A DNA stretch of 64,000 nucleotides from Kribbella sp. VKM Ac-2568 (GTDB lineage: Bacteria > Actinomycetota > Actinomycetes > Propionibacteriales > Kribbellaceae): NCBI RefSeq assembly GCF_004345365.1, contig NZ_SLVF01000002.1, forward strand, positions 1 to 64,000, in the 5' to 3' direction. How positions within the stretch are numbered: position 1 is the first letter of the stretch; the number at the start of each line of letters is the position of its first letter. Positions 59,951-64,000 of this stretch are shown here, in pieces. The position numbers and the translations under genes were made by a program. The notes beneath the pieces were generated by a model. That model worked only from the letters and a program-made list of their open reading frames with translations. It was not told where the DNA came from and did no database searches.

Positions 59951-60550
59951 GTGAGCGAGGAGTCGACGGCCCTACCGTGGCCCGTCATGGTCGACCCAGA
60001 AGCCGGTACGCCGGCTGACCTGATGGCGCGCGTCGCCCGCGGGGACTCGGCCGCGTTCGCGCAGCTCTACGACCTGATGGCGCCGCGCGTCTACGGCCTG
60101 ATCCGGCGGGTGCTGCGCAACCCGGCCCAGTCGGAGGAAGTGACCCAGGAAGTGATGGTCGAGGTCTGGCGCACCGCCACCCGGTACGACGCCGACCGTG
60201 GCTCGCTCACCTCGTGGATCCTCACCATGGCGCACCGCCGGGCGATCGACCGGGTCCGCTCCGAGCAGTCGTCCACCGACCGCGAGCAGGCGGTCGCGGC
60301 GGCCAGCTCGACCACGGAGTACGACGAGGTCGCCGAGACGGTGACCACGAACCTCGAGGTCGAACAGGTTCGGCACTGCCTTTCCGCGCTGACCGAGCTG
60401 CAGCGGGAGTCGGTGACGCTCGCCTACTACGGCGGATACTCGTACCGGGAAGTGGCGGAGTTGCTCGACGCCAAGCTCGCGACGATCAAAGCGCGGATGC
60501 GCGACGGCCTGATCCGGCTGCGCGACTGCCTGGGAGTGACGGGGAGGTGA
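59951..60550 (+). CDS. sigK: ECF RNA polymerase sigma factor SigK
   Basis: The 199-residue protein is a group 4 (ECF) sigma factor. Region 2 runs from LYDLMAPRVYGLIRRVL through SLTSWILTMAHRRAIDRVR, and region 4 includes LTELQRESVTLAYYGGYSYREVAELL and TIKARMRDGLIRLRDCL. Its partner RskA follows 5 bp later. The GTG at 59951 has GGGAGG 10 bp upstream; an in-frame GTG/ATG further in is possible. SigK controls secreted antigens in mycobacteria; targets here are unknown. Confidence 0.93.
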   Translation: MSEESTALPWPVMVDPEAGTPADLMARVARGDSAAFAQLYDLMAPRVYGLIRRVLRNPAQSEEVTQEVMVEVWRTATRYDADRGSLTSWILTMAHRRAIDRVRSEQSSTDREQAVAAASSTTEYDEVAETVTTNLEVEQVRHCLSALTELQRESVTLAYYGGYSYREVAELLDAKLATIKARMRDGLIRLRDCLGVTGR

Positions 60551-60555
60551 GGGCC

Positions 60556-61299
60556 ATGACGACACCGGAAGTGCACACGCTCACCGGACCCTACGTACTG
60601 AATGCACTGCCCGAGGACGAGCGGATCGGTTTCGAGGCACACCTCGCCGACTGCCAGTCCTGCAGCTCGGAGGTGGCAGAGCTCCGCGAAGCCGCCAACA
60701 AGCTCGGTACCGCGGTCGCCACCGAGCCGCCACCGGCGCTGAAGGCGCGAATCCTCGCCGAGATCGCCACCATCCGGCAACTCCACCCGCTCGTCAGGCA
60801 GGAGGAGCCCGTCGCCCCGCAGCCCCCGGCGGTCAAGAAGGGCTACACGCGCAGGTCGTTCTTCGGCCTGGCCGCGGCGGGCCTCGCCGTCGCCGGTGCC
60901 GGCGCAATCGCCATCGACCAGTACCGCGACAATTCGCGGACCACGAAGGAGAACGAGCAGCTCGCGGCTCTGCTGGCCGAGTCGGACGCCCAGATGGTGC
61001 GCGGCGACGTCAAGGGCGGCGGCAACGCCACCGTGGTGATGTCCCCGAGCAAGGACCGCGCGATCGTCCTCCTGCACGGCCTCCAGAAGCTGCCCAACGG
61101 CAAGACCTACCAACTCTGGCTGATGGACAAGTCCCGCACCATGCACTCCGCCGGCCTGGCCAGCGGCCAGGCAACGGACCAGGCCAAACTCATCCAGGGC
61201 GGCGTTGCCGACAAGATCTACTTCGGCCTAACCGTCGAAAACCTCCCCGGCTCCCCCACCCCGACTCTCCCCCCAGCCGCCCTCATCGCCATGGCCTGA
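60556..61299 (+). CDS. rskA: Anti-sigma-K factor RskA
   Basis: The 247-residue protein has a cytosolic zinc-associated anti-sigma domain with His29-x3-Cys33-x2-Cys36 (HLADCQSC), one membrane segment (about 96-117), and a C-terminal RskA domain outside the membrane (NGKTYQLWLMDK, VENLPGSPTPT). It binds SigK until proteolysis releases it. It begins 5 bp after the sigK stop with GGGAGG overlapping that stop. Confidence 0.93.
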   Translation: MTTPEVHTLTGPYVLNALPEDERIGFEAHLADCQSCSSEVAELREAANKLGTAVATEPPPALKARILAEIATIRQLHPLVRQEEPVAPQPPAVKKGYTRRSFFGLAAAGLAVAGAGAIAIDQYRDNSRTTKENEQLAALLAESDAQMVRGDVKGGGNATVVMSPSKDRAIVLLHGLQKLPNGKTYQLWLMDKSRTMHSAGLASGQATDQAKLIQGGVADKIYFGLTVENLPGSPTPTLPPAALIAMA

Positions 61300-61317
61300 C
61301 CTAGGGCATAAGGCGAG

Positions 61318-61337
61318 GCCCCCGAATATAAGGGGGC
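61318..61337 (+). terminator. Terminator after rskA
   Basis: GCCCCC (61318-61323) and GGGGGC (61332-61337) form a 6-bp GC stem with an AT-rich 8-nt loop, 18 bp past the rskA stop. No U-tract follows. Confidence 0.5.
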
Positions 61338-61409
61338 ATGCCTGATGTGGGTTCCTCATTGCCGCCAGATCGTGGAAGCAGACGGCGACCCTCGCCGTGA
61401 GGAGGAACC

Positions 61410-61685
61410 ATGAAACACAGCTACGCCATCGTCGCCGTACCGGTGCTGGTCTGCGGCGCGGTCCTGGCCGGCACGACCCAGGCGTCGGCTCGGGAGATCG
61501 ACCCCGAGTCCGACTACCGCGGGTCCATCGTGGTCGTCGAGCACCCGGGACCGACCAGACAGGTCCAGGTGGACGACAACGTCGCCGAGGCTCTGCAGAC
61601 GGGCGCCGGAGCCGTTGGTGGCGCCGGACTGGTCATCGCGGGCCTCTGGCTGTACCGGCGACGTCATCCGGTGCTGGCTCACTGA
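61410..61685 (+). CDS. Small secreted protein with C-terminal membrane anchor
   Basis: The 91-residue protein has a signal peptide (hydrophobic core about 6-23, cleavage near TQASA), a charged middle region, and a C-terminal hydrophobic segment (65-81) followed by YRRRHP, which looks like a membrane or sortase-independent anchor. No LPxTG motif is seen. The ribosome site is GAGGAGGAACC. Position next to sigK-rskA raises the possibility of SigK control, but no SigK-type promoter was found upstream. Function unknown. Confidence 0.75.
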   Translation: MKHSYAIVAVPVLVCGAVLAGTTQASAREIDPESDYRGSIVVVEHPGPTRQVQVDDNVAEALQTGAGAVGGAGLVIAGLWLYRRRHPVLAH

Positions 61686-61713
61686 AAGGGCGGCAGGACG
61701 GCCTTGGTCGAAC

Positions 61714-64000
61714 TCAGCCACCAAGTCCGTCCGAGCCGTCCGCCCCGCCAGGCCCGCCCCGGCGTTCGGCCAAGGCGGCGACCTCCAGGCGGCTCGTCGT
61801 ACCGGTCTTCTGCAGGATGTGGGAGACGTGCACGCTCACCGTCTTGTCGCTGATCACGAGTTCCCTCGCAATCTCGGTGTTGGACCGGCCGGCCACCAGG
61901 AACGCGAGGATCTCCCGCTCCCGCGCGGTCAAGGCCGCCAGCGGAGTGGCCGGTTTCACCAGTACGGCGACCGGCGCGCGAAGGCTGACCCGGCAACGCC
62001 GGGCGAGTGACTCGACGTTGTCCTGCAGGGGCTTCGCACCGAGCTCGACCGCGCAACGATGCGCGTCCCGCAGGAGGTCTCCGGCACCGGCCCCCGGCAG
62101 ACCGGCTGCCACCATCGCTTCGGCACAGCGCCAGCGTGAGACAGCCTGATGCCAGGGTGCACCCGCTGTGCCACAGGCCTCGACTGCTCTGCGCCAGCGG
62201 TCGGGTTGATCCGGGTCGTCCCGGCAGCGTGCGACTTCGGCGAGGAAGAGTGCTTGATGCATCGCCTGGAAGTCCGAGTCCGGCCTACCTGTCGTGAAAG
62301 GCTCCCACGGCCAGCCATCGATCACCTCCTCGACCGCTGAGACGACCTCGGCGACGCCCGCCAGGTCACCGACATCCCGGGCCATCCGCGCGGACTCGGC
62401 GGCTGCGTGGGCGTAATGCGCCAGCAGGTAGTCATCCGCATCTGTGGGTGGTGCTCCGGGGACGGTGGTGACGCGGGTGCGCAGCCAGTCGAGTGCCTCT
62501 CGCGGTTTTCCTTCGGCCACGAGTACCTCGGCGCCGCCGATGGCGATGATCTGGCGGATCCCCGGGAACGTGTCGGAGATCAGCTCCCGGGCGCGGTCGA
62601 AATGCTGCCGGGCCTCCGGCAGCCTGCCGCGGCGCACGGCCAGCGATGCTGCGACGAGTCTGATCCCACCCCCGGCGATGCCTCGGCATCGAGCGGCGAG
62701 TGCCGACCTCAGGAGATCCTGGCACTCCTGCCACCGGCCGGCCTCCAGCAGGCCATCGGCTGCTAGAAAGGCCAGGAAGTAGCCGAACAGATCCCGACCG
62801 GGCGCCAGCATGTCGGCATGCCCTCGCAGCGCCACTTCCGTGGCCTCCGCCCGTCGGCCCAGACTCCGCAGAGCGTTCACCTGCCAGACGAACGCATCCA
62901 GCAGATCGACCATCGCCCCGCAGGAGCGCGCCAACTGCTCGGCCTCTTGGGCATCGGCAATCGCCAGCGTCGGCGATCCGAACGCGATGACGCTCGCTCG
63001 TTCAGCCAGAGCCTCCGCCAGTGCTCGCTCGGAGCCGGCTCCACGAGCGATCCGTACAGCCTCATCAGCATGAGCCAGTGCCTCGGGCCGACCACTCCAA
63101 CTCTCGGCCGAGCCGAGCGCGGACAGAACTCGGGCACGTTCGGCACTGTCCGGGAAGGGAGTCGTCAGCTCGAGCGCTTCGTAGATGTCGGCGAAGACGG
63201 CCTCGATCGGCTCTGTCCGGTGCCAGCGCAGGATGCTCCGGTCGACCAGCAGATTCGCGGCCGGTAGAGGTTCGCGATCGCGGTCCACCAGCTTCAGCGC
63301 CCTGGTTAGTTGATCGATGGCAGCGTCCTCCCGCCCGACCCGCATGCAGACGGCGCCTGCCTGGAGGACGAGTTCGATGCGATCGGCGGCCGTTCCCCGG
63401 ACAGCCGGTGAGACCTGCTCCCAGATCTCGCAAACGCGCTCCAACTGCATGGCCTGTTCGGCCGGGGCTCGCAGATTCGCCGCATGCTCGGCGGCGACGA
63501 GCGACCAGCGGTACGTGTCGTCGAGCTGCCCGGCTTGCTGGCTGTGGACCGCGAGGTCGGCCGCGTCTGCTTCCACCGCTACCGAGGTGGTCTCCAGCAC
63601 TCGGAGATAGATGGCATGAATACGAGCTGCCTCGCCCGGCGGCAGACCGTCGTACAGGACGTCGGCGAGGAGCGGGTGGCGGAACCAGGACGGGTCGGCG
63701 GGGCCTGCTCGCAGTACGCCGCGCTGCTGAGCTTCGGTGAGGCATTCTGGCATCAGACTGACGTCGAACCCGTGCTCCGAGGCGACTGCTGCCAGGGTGG
63801 ACAGAGGCGTCGGGCGACCGCCGACAGCGAGCACCCGGACCAACTGACGCGCGGGCCCCGACAGGCTGTGCCACGCGGCCAGCAGCGCATCGCGGAGGCG
63901 GGCCGGTACGGTCGCCGGAAGGGCGGACTGCTCGCCCGACAGATCCTCGACGAGCAACTCGGTGAGATACGGGTTGCCACCCGACCTGGCCTGCACCTGG
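61714..64000 (-). CDS. LuxR family (LAL-type) transcriptional regulator, partial
   Basis: This gene leaves the window at the right edge, so its start is missing. The 760 visible residues begin with the end of an AAA-type ATPase (GNPYLTELLVEDLSG, LPATVPARLRDALLAAW), continue with a long helical TPR-like region, and end with a LuxR helix-turn-helix (LTAREREILAFLVAGRSNTEIARELVISDKT split as LTAREREILAFLVAG and RSNTEIARELVISDKT, then VSVHVSHILQKTGTTSR). LAL regulators of about 900-1000 residues often control secondary metabolism or sugar use; the target is unknown. The stop lies 28 bp from the small secreted protein gene. Confidence 0.9.
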   Translation of the reverse strand, partial: QVQARSGGNPYLTELLVEDLSGEQSALPATVPARLRDALLAAWHSLSGPARQLVRVLAVGGRPTPLSTLAAVASEHGFDVSLMPECLTEAQQRGVLRAGPADPSWFRHPLLADVLYDGLPPGEAARIHAIYLRVLETTSVAVEADAADLAVHSQQAGQLDDTYRWSLVAAEHAANLRAPAEQAMQLERVCEIWEQVSPAVRGTAADRIELVLQAGAVCMRVGREDAAIDQLTRALKLVDRDREPLPAANLLVDRSILRWHRTEPIEAVFADIYEALELTTPFPDSAERARVLSALGSAESWSGRPEALAHADEAVRIARGAGSERALAEALAERASVIAFGSPTLAIADAQEAEQLARSCGAMVDLLDAFVWQVNALRSLGRRAEATEVALRGHADMLAPGRDLFGYFLAFLAADGLLEAGRWQECQDLLRSALAARCRGIAGGGIRLVAASLAVRRGRLPEARQHFDRARELISDTFPGIRQIIAIGGAEVLVAEGKPREALDWLRTRVTTVPGAPPTDADDYLLAHYAHAAAESARMARDVGDLAGVAEVVSAVEEVIDGWPWEPFTTGRPDSDFQAMHQALFLAEVARCRDDPDQPDRWRRAVEACGTAGAPWHQAVSRWRCAEAMVAAGLPGAGAGDLLRDAHRCAVELGAKPLQDNVESLARRCRVSLRAPVAVLVKPATPLAALTAREREILAFLVAGRSNTEIARELVISDKTVSVHVSHILQKTGTTSRLEVAALAERRGGPGGADGSDGLGG

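Overview
The window is a gene-dense, high-GC actinobacterial chromosome segment. The organism is probably a member of the Propionibacteriales such as Kribbella or Nocardioides; this is inferred from GC-rich third codon positions, many GTG starts, and a set of actinobacterial marker families (DUF3159, DUF3710, DUF4193, DUF3093, CeoB/CeoC, SigK/RskA). No rRNA, tRNA, CRISPR array, phage or complete insertion sequence was seen.

Layout. 1-3.8 kb: the end of an unidentified gene, a small minus-strand run (DUF of unknown function, dienelactone hydrolase, glutathione peroxidase), and an SDR oxidoreductase divergent from a TetR regulator with two matching operators between them. 4-7.3 kb: a fatty-acid beta-oxidation pair (thiolase plus FadB-type multifunctional enzyme) with ATGA coupling. 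7.4-16 kb: three paralogous membrane-anchored HExxH metallopeptidases, a nucleotidyltransferase, an amino-acid permease and dxs, with one peptidase gene overlapping the end of dxs. 16-28.6 kb: accessory metabolism and surface genes (two DUF402 paralogues, aldo/keto reductase, CapA-like protein, formaldehyde dehydrogenase, a broken Imm53-like gene, a LamG-fold secreted protein, a lone rmlB, an Na+/H+ antiporter fused to a UBP zinc finger, HIT and HEAT proteins, a TSUP permease). 28.6-38.2 kb: aconitase, an MFS transporter, an F420-type LLM oxidoreductase and a 1476-residue protein that is mostly disordered tandem repeats.

38.3-55.1 kb is the conserved core. TRAM-domain RNA methyltransferase, KimA-like permease, CeoB/CeoC, DUF3159, OB-fold, DUF3710, dut, DUF3093, DUF4193, suhB matches the order of M. 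tuberculosis Rv2689c-Rv2701c from memory, with hemH, a thioesterase, a DUF427 protein and a secreted subtilase inserted. Together the permease and two RCK-type proteins suggest a potassium uptake and sensing unit.

55.1-64 kb: an MFS transporter, a MerR regulator, a TRIC-like channel, an APH-type kinase, fdhD, a sigK-rskA pair preceded by a SigK-like promoter, a small secreted protein, and the 3' part of a large LuxR (LAL-type) regulator that leaves the window. Many convergent neighbours end within a few bases of each other or overlap, while several other units end in strong hairpins.
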